From the NCBI GenBank assembly GCA_902792495.1, contig CADBAC010000062.1, positions 1-14,376 of the forward strand: a stretch of DNA of 14,376 nt, written 5' to 3'. Source of the stretch: Ruminococcus flavefaciens (GTDB lineage: Bacteria; Bacillota; Clostridia; Oscillospirales; Ruminococcaceae). A program made the translations under genes and the position numbers. The first letter of the stretch is position 1, and each line of letters starts with the position of its first letter. Under the pieces are notes generated by a model that ran no database searches, was not told the DNA's origin, and saw nothing but the letters and a program-made list of their open reading frames with translations. Below, one piece after another: positions 6,519 through 13,118 of the stretch.

Positions 6519-6752
6519 TTATGCAGAAGTATCTGAAAGCGCTGCATAAAATCGAGAAGGGATTTCTGCGCAGCCTCTCAGCGTTATGAATGCATGGCAT
6601 ATGGTAAATGCCATAGGAACGGGAGTCCACAGCTTTGCAAATATCATTACTGATATCACAACTCCTGTGCAGATAATTATGAAATCCCTGACGTTCCAGA
6701 ACCACAGCTTGACTGTTGCCCTGAGATTTTCGGGATAGATGTATGTTTTCAT
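6519..6752 (-). CDS. VirB3/PrgI-like mating-channel protein with a disrupted 3' end
   Basis: A 77-codon frame starting MKTYIYPENLRATVKLWFWN. Two membrane helices are likely (residues 24-40 and 44-56). The pattern YPENLRATVKLWFWNVRD and the position between TrbL and VirB4 identify a VirB3/PrgI-type inner-membrane channel protein. GAGAGGAGG upstream and an ATGA overlap with trbL support the start. After ITLR (about 6580) the frame leaves the family pattern. A second frame then reads SLLDFM, and a third reads SAFRYFCITQRE followed by TAA (6507-6505) and RWKKGE TGA (6486-6484). Joined together these resemble the expected family ending (LDFIRYAVRYF, then TQQ and EW). I infer two single-base insertions, or equivalent indels, plus a nonsense codon, so the gene is probably broken. 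The family ending is from memory. Confidence 0.65.
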   Translation of the reverse strand: MKTYIYPENLRATVKLWFWNVRDFIIICTGVVISVMIFAKLWTPVPMAFTICHAFITLRGCAEIPSRFYAALSDTSA

Positions 6753-7681
6753 ATATGTCCTCCTCTCAGATATCTTGAAGCTTTTGAAGTCATTGACACT
6801 GCACTGCTTATGCTTGTAATGTTAAGTTTAACACTTGTGTCAAGTCCGAATGTCTGTGCAATTCTCGGTATTTCATTGGCCGAAAGGCATATACCGACTG
6901 CCAGCAGAGCGTGCTGTGTGTATGTCAGCAGTCCTATAAAAAGAATGGTAGTCTGTAAAAATGCAGTAAGACAAGTGGCGGTGACCTGTTTGCACCAGTT
7001 GTAAAATCCGTCTGTATATCCTCTCGGTACGCTGAACATATACAGGCTTCCAATTGCTATCTGACACAGAAGTATTCCGCCTCGCTTGATATTTGCAAGT
7101 ACGACTTTGACAGTGCAGTATCCGAAAAGGATAATAAAGAAAAGACTGAACAGTGACACATCTTCTGCAAGCGCAAGTATCACTTTCAGTCCTGTTCCTG
7201 CAACTGTATCTGAGGTATCTCCCACAAAGCTTCCAAGCAATTCAGTGGCGAATGTTCCTTGCAGCGAAGTGCAGAATGAGTAAAGTCTCTGAGGAACCAC
7301 AGCCACAAGATTTGCCGCAAAATAGCCTTTCAGAATATTTACAGCAGTATTCTTTATGTTGTTCTGACCCGATTCATAGGCGACCGCACAGTCAAATACC
7401 GCAACGATAAGACCGCAGGCAAACAATATCCACCCCATGTTGTGGAAAAGTCTGATGAATGAATTCACCCATGCAAGACTGAAAATATCGGATGTGCTCT
7501 CGTTTATGAATTCAAAAAGCTCGGAAATAGCACCGTAGATCAGCTTGAATACCCACTCAAACATGGCATCCCATATTGCATCCGAAAGAATGTCTATAGC
7601 TTTACCTGCGGTCTTTTCCCACATGATGGAAATTCCGTCGCCTATCAGTTCAAGAATATCCCCAAACCATCCCGACATCAT
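6749..7681 (-). CDS. VirB6/TrbL-like polytopic membrane protein of the conjugation channel
   Basis: A 310-aa protein with about six membrane helices: roughly residues 41-59, 80-101, 118-136, 170-195, 197-215 and 233-255. The N-terminus (MMSGWFGDILELIGDG) is an amphipathic lead, and a soluble C-terminal tail ends in SKASRYLRGGHI. Size, topology and position between the VirD4 and VirB3/VirB4 genes match the TrbL/VirB6 family, the inner-membrane core of the DNA-translocation channel. GAGGTG precedes the start. The first ATG overlaps the stop of the winged-helix gene (ATGATG), so either of two adjacent ATGs could be used. It ends in an ATGA overlap with the VirB3-like gene. No lesion is visible. 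Confidence 0.8.
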   Translation of the reverse strand: MMSGWFGDILELIGDGISIMWEKTAGKAIDILSDAIWDAMFEWVFKLIYGAISELFEFINESTSDIFSLAWVNSFIRLFHNMGWILFACGLIVAVFDCAVAYESGQNNIKNTAVNILKGYFAANLVAVVPQRLYSFCTSLQGTFATELLGSFVGDTSDTVAGTGLKVILALAEDVSLFSLFFIILFGYCTVKVVLANIKRGGILLCQIAIGSLYMFSVPRGYTDGFYNWCKQVTATCLTAFLQTTILFIGLLTYTQHALLAVGICLSANEIPRIAQTFGLDTSVKLNITSISSAVSMTSKASRYLRGGHI

Positions 7682-7953
7682 ATCACCTCGATCCTGTACA
7701 GATTTGAGGAAGTGCCGCCGTTGTCACGTTTGCGCTGTGTTATGATGAGGAGTTGTTTGTCCTGAAGGCGCTTTATTGCCTGATTCACAGTTGAGCGGTG
7801 CATATTCACTGCCCTTGCGATGGTGGTCTGCGATGGGAAGCACTCTCTGTTTTTATCTGCTCTGCTGCACAGATACTGGTACACGTTTATCTCAGACGAT
7901 GTCAGCTTCAGCTTGTATATTTTTTCTGGTATTATTTTTTCTGGTATTATCAT
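7678..7953 (-). CDS. Winged-helix (HTH_36-type) DNA-binding protein
   Basis: A 91-aa protein that is almost entirely one winged-helix domain: LTSSEINVYQYLCSR, then CFPSQTTIARAVNMHRSTVN (turn and recognition helix), QAIKRLQDKQLLI, and a wing with RDNGGTSSNLYRIEV. This resembles HTH_36 domains of replication initiators and regulators. It probably binds element DNA as a transfer-operon regulator or replication factor; which one cannot be told. ATG 7953 is preferred over a GTG at 7962 because GGTG lies about 5 nt upstream of it. The gene overlaps the last 62 nt of virD4 in another frame. Its first residues (MIIPEKIIPEK) are encoded by a 15-bp tandem duplication. It sits where many related elements carry a small pilin-like membrane gene. 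Confidence 0.75.
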   Translation of the reverse strand: MIIPEKIIPEKIYKLKLTSSEINVYQYLCSRADKNRECFPSQTTIARAVNMHRSTVNQAIKRLQDKQLLIITQRKRDNGGTSSNLYRIEVI

Positions 7954-9721
7954 TTTTATCACCGGCCTTTGTGTTGATTTTTGTTTTTCCCTCTGTATTA
8001 TCTGCCACTTCCTTCACCATTACAGGAAGTGATGCCTGCGGATATCTGATTTCCGCTGCTCTGAACAGTTCATCACGATCCATGTACGATACTGCTCTTG
8101 CTCCCTTATCTCCGCGAAGATATGGTTCTTCAAATACTATTCCCCATTTGAAGTAAAGCTTCAGCGGTGATATCATGGGATGTGTACCGGTTTTCATAAC
8201 TATGAACTGTCCTTTGGGCATGGATTTCAGCTCGTCCACTGTCATGAGCGGTCTGCCTATCATCTGAAGTGACTGTGACTTGTCCTTTCCTGTTGATACA
8301 GAACCGCTCTGCACTGTCTGCTCGCCTAATGCTTTCGATAAGACCTCGGCACTCTGACTGTTCGGCGCAAAACCGCCGAATATTGTAAGCTGGGTATTGT
8401 CTGTGATTATCTCCATACCTTCTTTCCCGTATTTCTGCTCAAGCTGTGCAAATGACTGTATTATCGCAACTATGGATATCTTTCTTGAACGTCCTGCGGA
8501 GAACATGGCTTCTGCTCCCTCGATCTTCGGGAAAGTTCCGAATTCATCGAGGTAGAACATAACACGTCTGTCAAGCGTTCCGCCTTTTTCGTCTGCGATA
8601 ACAAGTATCTCACGGTAAAACTGCTGTACAAGCAGTGACACCATGAAGTATTTGCTCTGATCTTCTTCGGGAAGAATGATAAATATTGCTGATTTTTCCG
8701 AGCAGAATTTCTCGGCATCTATGGCAGTTCCGAAGCAAAGGAGCTGTTCCATTTCGCTGTCGAGAAAGCTGTTGAGCCTTGACAGCGCTGTACTCATGAC
8801 CGACATCATGGACTGATCTGCGGAATTCAGTGCAGCTCCTGCCAGCCATTTTGCTTTATGATCTCCCGGCAGTTTTTCCATTAGTTTTGCAAAGTACATC
8901 TGCGGCTTGTCTTTTGCAGTTTTCGGCGGCGGCTTAGCTATGAGATCCTGTATCAGCTTGAATACCGATACGATGTGACGTTCATTCTTTTCTCCGAACT
9001 CTGCAAGAAGCAGTATCACCGATGAGAGAAGTCCTTCCGCTGCATCGTAAAAGTAAGCGTTCTGACCGTAGCCTGCACTGTCACCGCCGCCGATGTTGAT
9101 TATGGTCTTAGCCGTTATCTTTGCGTATTTCTCTGCCTTAGCCTTTGCGGAAAGCTGAGTATTGTCCGAAAGGTAAATGTCCATATACTTGTTCACAAGG
9201 TGGAGGATATTGTTTTCATCGCTCCTTGTGGGATTTCTAAGGTCAAGCACCGAAACATTGTAGCCATAGTATTTCTTTGCAATTTCACCGTAGTTTCGTG
9301 CAACATCTCCCTTAGTATCGCTGTTTATGAACGACATTCCCGAGGCACAGCAGAACTCTATGTTAGGATACAGAAAATATGCAGTCTTTCCCACACCTGC
9401 CGCACCAATCATCAGAGTATGAACATCTCCTGTGTCGACAAGTGCAGTGGTATTTTTTCTTCCCCTGCATCCGATTATCGTTCCCTGAATGTCAGGGAGT
9501 TCCTCACCTCTGCGCCATTTCTCAGGCTCATATGGCAGAGAGAAAAAAGTCTGACTTATCTCCGGCTTTGTCGCCCATCTTGCTGTTCCGTGCTGACCGT
9601 CGCCAACTGTTTTTGCCTTTATTCCGTTGATGCTTTTGTTTTCAAGAACACTCATCAGGATGACAGTTCCAATAAAAGCTGCCATCAGCAAAATTAAAAT
9701 AACTATCTGTTTTTCATTCAA
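7892..9721 (-). CDS. virD4: VirD4/TraG-type coupling ATPase (T4CP)
   Basis: A 609-aa membrane-anchored ATPase that brings the relaxase-DNA complex to the secretion channel. One N-terminal membrane helix spans about residues 6-26. Walker A is GAAGVGKT at 106-113 and Walker B is VMFYLDEFG at 387-395. The coupling-protein segment IQSFAQLEQKYGKEG and the motif TIFGGF follow. The C-terminus is polar and low in complexity, and carries NTRKN twice from a DNA duplication. The start is a TTG at 9721: GGAAGTGA lies just upstream, the next Met falls inside the membrane helix, and a nearby ATG is out of frame and stops at once. A promoter-like AT-rich spacer precedes it. It overlaps the winged-helix gene by 62 nt. 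All motifs look intact. Confidence 0.93.
   Translation of the reverse strand: MNEKQIVILILLMAAFIGTVILMSVLENKSINGIKAKTVGDGQHGTARWATKPEISQTFFSLPYEPEKWRRGEELPDIQGTIIGCRGRKNTTALVDTGDVHTLMIGAAGVGKTAYFLYPNIEFCCASGMSFINSDTKGDVARNYGEIAKKYYGYNVSVLDLRNPTRSDENNILHLVNKYMDIYLSDNTQLSAKAKAEKYAKITAKTIINIGGGDSAGYGQNAYFYDAAEGLLSSVILLLAEFGEKNERHIVSVFKLIQDLIAKPPPKTAKDKPQMYFAKLMEKLPGDHKAKWLAGAALNSADQSMMSVMSTALSRLNSFLDSEMEQLLCFGTAIDAEKFCSEKSAIFIILPEEDQSKYFMVSLLVQQFYREILVIADEKGGTLDRRVMFYLDEFGTFPKIEGAEAMFSAGRSRKISIVAIIQSFAQLEQKYGKEGMEIITDNTQLTIFGGFAPNSQSAEVLSKALGEQTVQSGSVSTGKDKSQSLQMIGRPLMTVDELKSMPKGQFIVMKTGTHPMISPLKLYFKWGIVFEEPYLRGDKGARAVSYMDRDELFRAAEIRYPQASLPVMVKEVADNTEGKTKINTKAGDKNDNTRKNNTRKNIQAEADIV
7920..7949. 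repeat. Exact 15-bp tandem duplication in the virD4/winged-helix overlap
   Basis: The unit TTTTTTCTGGTATTA occurs twice back to back (7920-7934 and 7935-7949). Because 15 is a multiple of 3, both overlapping genes keep frame: virD4 gains NTRKN twice, and the winged-helix gene gains IIPEK twice. Confidence 0.95.
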
Positions 9722-9756
9722 AAAATCACTTCCAATATATTCTTTCTTTTGCTATT

Positions 9757-9784
9757 AATATATATATTAAACTGGTATATTCAA
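9757..9784 (-). promoter_or_regulatory. Candidate sigma-A promoter upstream of virD4
   Basis: On the minus strand TTGAAT (9784-9779) and TATATT (9762-9757) are separated by 16 nt, in a strikingly AT-rich spacer 36 nt upstream of the virD4 start. It is one of few intergenic gaps in an otherwise overlapping operon. AT-rich sequence produces such matches easily, so this is tentative. Confidence 0.4.
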
Positions 9785-9787
9785 TTA

Positions 9788-9812
9788 CCCCTGTTGTCTC
9801 AGGCAACAGGGG
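9788..9812 (-). terminator. Perfect 9-bp hairpin after the primase-like gene
   Basis: CCCCTGTTG (9788-9796) and CAACAGGGG (9804-9812) are perfect inverted arms around a 7-nt loop, 8 nt downstream of the primase-like stop codon. No run of T follows on the minus strand, so it may be a weak terminator, an mRNA-stabilising 3' stem or a protein site rather than a classic intrinsic terminator. Confidence 0.5.
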
Positions 9813-9820
9813 GTGTTGTC

Positions 9821-11206
9821 TTAAGCGAGCACAAAACAGTGTTCTTCTTCCTGTTCTTCGGTTTGTTCCTGTTCCGAAAGGCTTTCCTCTACAGAAACTC
9901 TTAATGCCGAATCTGCAAGCTTATACAGCAGTTTCGCCGTTTGGGCAGACTGCTCCCTTGTGCGTGCGGTTTGTCGAAGATCACACTCCACAGCACTAAA
10001 ATCATCGCTCAGACTGCGCTGTTTCTGCGCCATTCTGCCCTTGTCTGCGTATGCCCTGTATTCATGTCTCAGCTTACTGCAAAGCCCCTTAAAATCGCCG
10101 TTATACGCTCCCTGACGCAAATAAAAGGCCGAACCTGTTATCGCAAGCTCGGCCATATAGGTATATTCTTTGTTCCTGTTTGCCCTGCGGAGTTCACTGA
10201 GAAATCCATAGGGTGTAAACGACAATTCACGCAGGCTGTTCACAGCCTCATAAAAGACATTTTTACGAAAGTGAGAAACAGCAGGGAGAGCATCCGCACC
10301 ATTTGCCGCTTTCAGCTGCTCATTCCAGTCCTTGAAGTCGGAAGCATGACGGTATATCCCGGTATATCCTTTTTCATTCAGAATATCCCTGAGCCGCTCA
10401 TATCCGTCGATACCGCCCTCGTCATTGTCGGTGCAGATGATTATATTGCGCAGCCCATCATGTGTTTCCAATGCTTTTATCAATGGATTTTCATACACGC
10501 CATTCAGAGCGATATATGAATTATACTGCCAGTTTTCATGATAAATCGTCAGATATGAAAGCATATCGATGGGGGCTTCAAAAACAAAAAGTCTGTCAGA
10601 TTTACCGTAATGAGAAAAGCTGTATCTTGTGTCAGAGCCTTCAATTGTAATACGGAATGTGTTTCCGTATGTTGATGTGGAGCGCTTGCTTGCCTGCCGT
10701 GGTACGCCTTGCTCATCAAGTCCCACAAATACAGCATTGTGATGCTCCTTATCCTCATACAGGGTATGTGTTTTAGCAAAGTGCGTGATGATCTCAGGAG
10801 CTATATATCGCTGTTTTATCAGATAGGCGTAAACTCTGTGCATATCATCATTTGCTTCGGGAAGTGTGAATTTCTTCTTATTTTCAACAGCATTTTCCAT
10901 ATGTGAAAAACTGTGATGCAGCGGCTCGACCGAATAACCGAGAAGCGACTGAACAGCGTCAACGAAGTTCATACCGTAATAATACTGCATGAATTTTATC
11001 GCACCGCCGCCTGTCTGATTCTTATGATCGAACCATGTGCTGCCTTGCATAGTAATGCTGTCATGTCTGCCGCTTTCGTCTGTATATATGAGCTTGTACT
11101 CACGTCCTGCACGTTCCAGTTTTTCACCACGCATACGCAGAAATTCTGCAAGTTCTACGCTGTTTGCCGTCTGCTTCTGTTCTTCTGTGAATGGTATGTA
11201 GGGCAT
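9821..11206 (-). CDS. DUF3991/Toprim primase-like protein
   Basis: A 461-aa protein starting MPYIPFTEEQKQTANSVELA. Residues 15-90 resemble the DnaG zinc-finger region in layout (LRMRGEKLERAGREYKL, then STWFDHKNQTGGGAIKF), but the metal-binding Cys/His set is absent. Residues 120-190 fit DUF3991. Residues 203-290 form a Toprim fold with Glu210 (FVFEAPIDML) and the Asp260/Asp262 pair (ICTDNDEGG), the metal-binding acids of primases and topoisomerases. The C-terminal 120 residues are helical and end in an acidic Glu/Gln-rich tail. It probably makes primers on the transferred or replicating strand; the activity is inferred from the family. AGGAGGTGA upstream sets the ATG. Hairpins bracket the gene on both sides (11223-11246 and 9788-9812), so its expression may be set apart from its neighbours. 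Confidence 0.82.
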   Translation of the reverse strand: MPYIPFTEEQKQTANSVELAEFLRMRGEKLERAGREYKLIYTDESGRHDSITMQGSTWFDHKNQTGGGAIKFMQYYYGMNFVDAVQSLLGYSVEPLHHSFSHMENAVENKKKFTLPEANDDMHRVYAYLIKQRYIAPEIITHFAKTHTLYEDKEHHNAVFVGLDEQGVPRQASKRSTSTYGNTFRITIEGSDTRYSFSHYGKSDRLFVFEAPIDMLSYLTIYHENWQYNSYIALNGVYENPLIKALETHDGLRNIIICTDNDEGGIDGYERLRDILNEKGYTGIYRHASDFKDWNEQLKAANGADALPAVSHFRKNVFYEAVNSLRELSFTPYGFLSELRRANRNKEYTYMAELAITGSAFYLRQGAYNGDFKGLCSKLRHEYRAYADKGRMAQKQRSLSDDFSAVECDLRQTARTREQSAQTAKLLYKLADSALRVSVEESLSEQEQTEEQEEEHCFVLA

Positions 11207-11222
11207 AGGTCACCTCCTGAAA

Positions 11223-11246
11223 AGACCGCTCCCGAAGGAACGGTCT
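11223..11246 (-). terminator. Ten-bp hairpin with UUCG loop, terminator or attenuator before the primase-like gene
   Basis: On the minus strand AGACCGTTCC and GGAGCGGTCT pair over 10 positions (one T-G wobble) around TTCG. The C(UUCG)G closing makes an exceptionally stable tetraloop. TTTTC follows, then the AGGAGG of the next gene. The stem with a short U-tract between two genes fits a partial terminator or attenuator. It lies 5 nt after the stop of the 73-aa gene. Confidence 0.65.
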
Positions 11247-11251
11247 GTATT

Positions 11252-11473
11252 TTATCTACTTCTGTTACAGGATGCTTTTCGTATACGTATGGCACTTATC
11301 TGCGGAGGAATACTCATTGTCACCGCTCCATTGTAGAATATGATTATCCTGTCGCCTTCTTCAAATCCACAGACACAATCAGTATTTACAGCAACTTCCT
11401 GTTTCGTTTTCATATCCATGACAAGCAGCCTGTCATTATCTATGTCAAGTATCCTTGCACACATTCGAGTCAT
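11252..11473 (-). CDS. Small conserved ICE protein of unknown function
   Basis: A 73-aa protein starting MTRMCARILDIDNDRLLVMD. Predicted content is mostly beta strand: ARILDIDNDRLLVMDMK, QEVAVNTDCVCGF, DRIIIFYNGAVTMSIPPQIS. This pattern suggests a small barrel such as an SH3- or OB-like fold, which is inference. I have a memory of similar short proteins in Clostridia ICEs but no function. The ATG at 11473 is chosen over two codons just upstream because GGGTG sits 6 nt before it. A 37-nt gap separates it from the preceding gene. The stop is immediately followed by the UUCG hairpin. Confidence 0.6.
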   Translation of the reverse strand: MTRMCARILDIDNDRLLVMDMKTKQEVAVNTDCVCGFEEGDRIIIFYNGAVTMSIPPQISAIRIRKASCNRSR

Positions 11474-11510
11474 TATCATCACCCTATATATCTTATGCGT
11501 AAGGATATCA

Positions 11511-11927
11511 TTACGATACAATTAATTCTTCATCCATAACCTCAACCGGATCTATGAAACATTCAAGATATTCATCAACCTTTTCCGAGAGTAGTTCATA
11601 CTGTTCATTTTCAGGCTGAACGCAGTACCATTCAGTCTTGCCGTAACTGGTCCAAGCATATGGTGAGATAAAGTCAGAGTTGAACGGCATTTTCCCCCAT
11701 ACATCAACAAATTGAATGTATTGGGTATCAATACAGCCTTCATTTCTGTTTATCAGGTCTATCTTAAGCGCTTCGTATTTATCTGCCATACCGCAGGTGG
11801 TCAGAGTCAGTTTACCGGTAATATTTTCTGTAAGCCTGAATATACAGGACCTTCCCACAATTTTGGGTTCTTCTATATATGCAGTCATGTCTGCGATCCT
11901 GCGCAGTTCTTCTTCAAAAAATGTCAT
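11511..11927 (-). CDS. Conserved ICE protein of unknown function
   Basis: A 138-aa soluble acidic protein starting MTFFEEELRRIADMTAYIEE. Visible features are an N-terminal amphipathic helix, a mixed central region (GRSCIFRLTENITGKLTLTT, then ALKIDLINRNEGCID) and a C-terminal segment WTSYGKTEWYCVQPENEQYE followed by a helix ending DEYLECF. I believe similar proteins occur next to DUF3852 and primase genes in Ruminococcus-type ICEs, but know no function. The start is set by the ATGA overlap with the DUF3852 gene and GGTGGTGAG 5 nt upstream. A longer in-frame extension exists but would overlap the DUF3852 gene deeply and has no ribosome binding site. Confidence 0.62.
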   Translation of the reverse strand: MTFFEEELRRIADMTAYIEEPKIVGRSCIFRLTENITGKLTLTTCGMADKYEALKIDLINRNEGCIDTQYIQFVDVWGKMPFNSDFISPYAWTSYGKTEWYCVQPENEQYELLSEKVDEYLECFIDPVEVMDEELIVS

Positions 11928-12265
11928 GCACTCACCACCGTCCATATGTACATTGGCGCAGTCAGTGAAAACAGCAGACAGAAAAACAGTATCGCTATGG
12001 GGCCCCATTCAAGCTGTCCGTGTTTGCGGTAATCACTGTATGCCATAGCTATCTTAACAAAAAGCAGTACTACCAGTATTACGTCTATAACAGGGAATAC
12101 CACGTTATTAACTATGCTTTTGATCTGGCTTTTTGCCGAATTCCATGTACTTGTTACTGCACCTGCAACATCGCCCTCTGCGTGAGCGGTAATAACAGCG
12201 ATATTCATGATCGCCGCAGCTTCTGCGATACCGCAGACACTCCTTTTTCTGAAGTTTTCTGTCAA
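11924..12265 (-). CDS. DUF3852-family small membrane protein, possibly VirB2/pilin-like
   Basis: A 113-aa protein from a TTG start. It has a cleavable-looking leader (hydrophobic segment AEAAAIMNIAVI, then TAHA before EGDVAG) and two membrane helices (about VFPVIDVILVVLLFVKI and AILFFCLLFSLTAPMY) joined by a basic loop, YSDYRKHGQLEW. This layout matches DUF3852 as I remember it. A signal peptide plus two helices with a short basic loop is also the layout of VirB2-type pilins, so a channel or pilus subunit role is plausible but unproven. TTG at 12265 is chosen because GGAGG lies 8 nt upstream; an ATG at 12280 has no such site and would give 118 aa. The TTG lies 5 nt after the sortase stop. Confidence 0.7.
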   Translation of the reverse strand: MTENFRKRSVCGIAEAAAIMNIAVITAHAEGDVAGAVTSTWNSAKSQIKSIVNNVVFPVIDVILVVLLFVKIAMAYSDYRKHGQLEWGPIAILFFCLLFSLTAPMYIWTVVSA

Positions 12266-12269
12266 TCTA

Positions 12270-13118
12270 TCAGCCTCCATTCGTTTCTGTAAGTTTACCC
12301 GTCAGGATAGTTCTTGCATTCTGAAATTCGTATGAACAGGTCGAAAGGGAAATGAACCTGTCCTCATCTGAATATGTGATCTCACGGCTGACTGCGGAAC
12401 GATCGAAAATATGCGGTATCCATTCGCTTAATGAAGTTCCGCCGTCATAAAGAAGATCTTTCCAGCCTGCTTTGGCACATGAGAAGAAATCTATCCTGTA
12501 TACTGTTTCGGGAGTTGCGAGCCAGCCGTATTTATGAGCCTCAAAATAGCTTTCTTCGCTGTATTTCGGTATATCCGCAAACATTGAACCGTTTCGCATA
12601 TTATGGGAATACAGGATATTTATGGGATTCATGAAACGTCCCTCACATCGGCAGTCAAGAAATACCGAGCCGGCTTGCAAACTGCTCCCGTCAAATGCGT
12701 GATTCAGATAATATTCATTGTCATTGCAGCGCATAACAGGCTCATCTATGGAAGTATCAGGGATGTACAGCCAGCCTATGCAATCAGGATATGCGCTGTG
12801 AAGTGCCTGAACTGAATCGATAAGACTTTGCCTTACATTATCAGGAAGTGTATCTGATGCGAATATTACAGGTATTTCTCCAGCTTCTGTTTCAGTTGCG
12901 GCTTCACTATTTGTATCTTTTAATGCGGCTGTTTCTGTTATCATGTCAGAAGTTATCTTATCAAGTTCATTCCTGACTGCCTGAGTCGGTTTGTACTTTA
13001 TCATGGAATCCTCTATGTGTTTCTGTGCCACATCATCGTGAAAATATATGAGCGCACCTCCAAGAAGGAGGGCGGCTGAAACAGCCGCCAATATGCAAAG
13101 CTTTCCTCTTTTAGTCAT
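12270..13118 (-). CDS. srtB: Class B sortase
   Basis: A 282-aa membrane-anchored transpeptidase that attaches surface proteins to peptidoglycan or to each other. An N-terminal signal anchor spans about residues 7-26 and an acidic linker follows. The catalytic domain begins near residue 110 (CIGWLYIPDTSIDEPVM, a class B signature). His172 (ILYSHNMRNGSMFADI), Cys261 (SLSTCSYEF) and Arg269 (NARTILTGKL) form the catalytic set. The start is ATG 13118 with GAGGGTGAT upstream; a longer frame to 13214 would overlap the surface-protein gene deeply. The start overlaps the end of the surface-protein gene by 8 nt, so enzyme and probable substrate are translationally coupled. All catalytic residues are present. 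Confidence 0.93.
   Translation of the reverse strand: MTKRGKLCILAAVSAALLLGGALIYFHDDVAQKHIEDSMIKYKPTQAVRNELDKITSDMITETAALKDTNSEAATETEAGEIPVIFASDTLPDNVRQSLIDSVQALHSAYPDCIGWLYIPDTSIDEPVMRCNDNEYYLNHAFDGSSLQAGSVFLDCRCEGRFMNPINILYSHNMRNGSMFADIPKYSEESYFEAHKYGWLATPETVYRIDFFSCAKAGWKDLLYDGGTSLSEWIPHIFDRSAVSREITYSDEDRFISLSTCSYEFQNARTILTGKLTETNGG
12274..12278 (-). promoter_or_regulatory. Shine-Dalgarno GGAGG favouring the TTG start of the DUF3852 gene
   Basis: GGAGG overlaps the last codons of the sortase gene and sits 8 nt upstream of the TTG at 12265. The competing ATG at 12280 begins inside this motif's neighbourhood and has only A-rich sequence before it. Confidence 0.6.

Noticed and set aside
9200..9697. 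A 165-codon plus-strand open frame.
   Set aside because: Antisense to the Walker A part of virD4; Cys/Ser-rich shadow product.
9941..10519. A 192-codon plus-strand open frame.
   Set aside because: Fully antisense to the primase-like gene, which has a convincing domain structure; no family pattern is visible in the antisense product.
10913..11539. A 208-codon open frame on the plus strand.
   Set aside because: It lies antisense to the primase-like gene start and the 73-aa gene, has no ribosome binding site worth naming, and its translation is a Cys/His/Ile-rich shadow without domain features.
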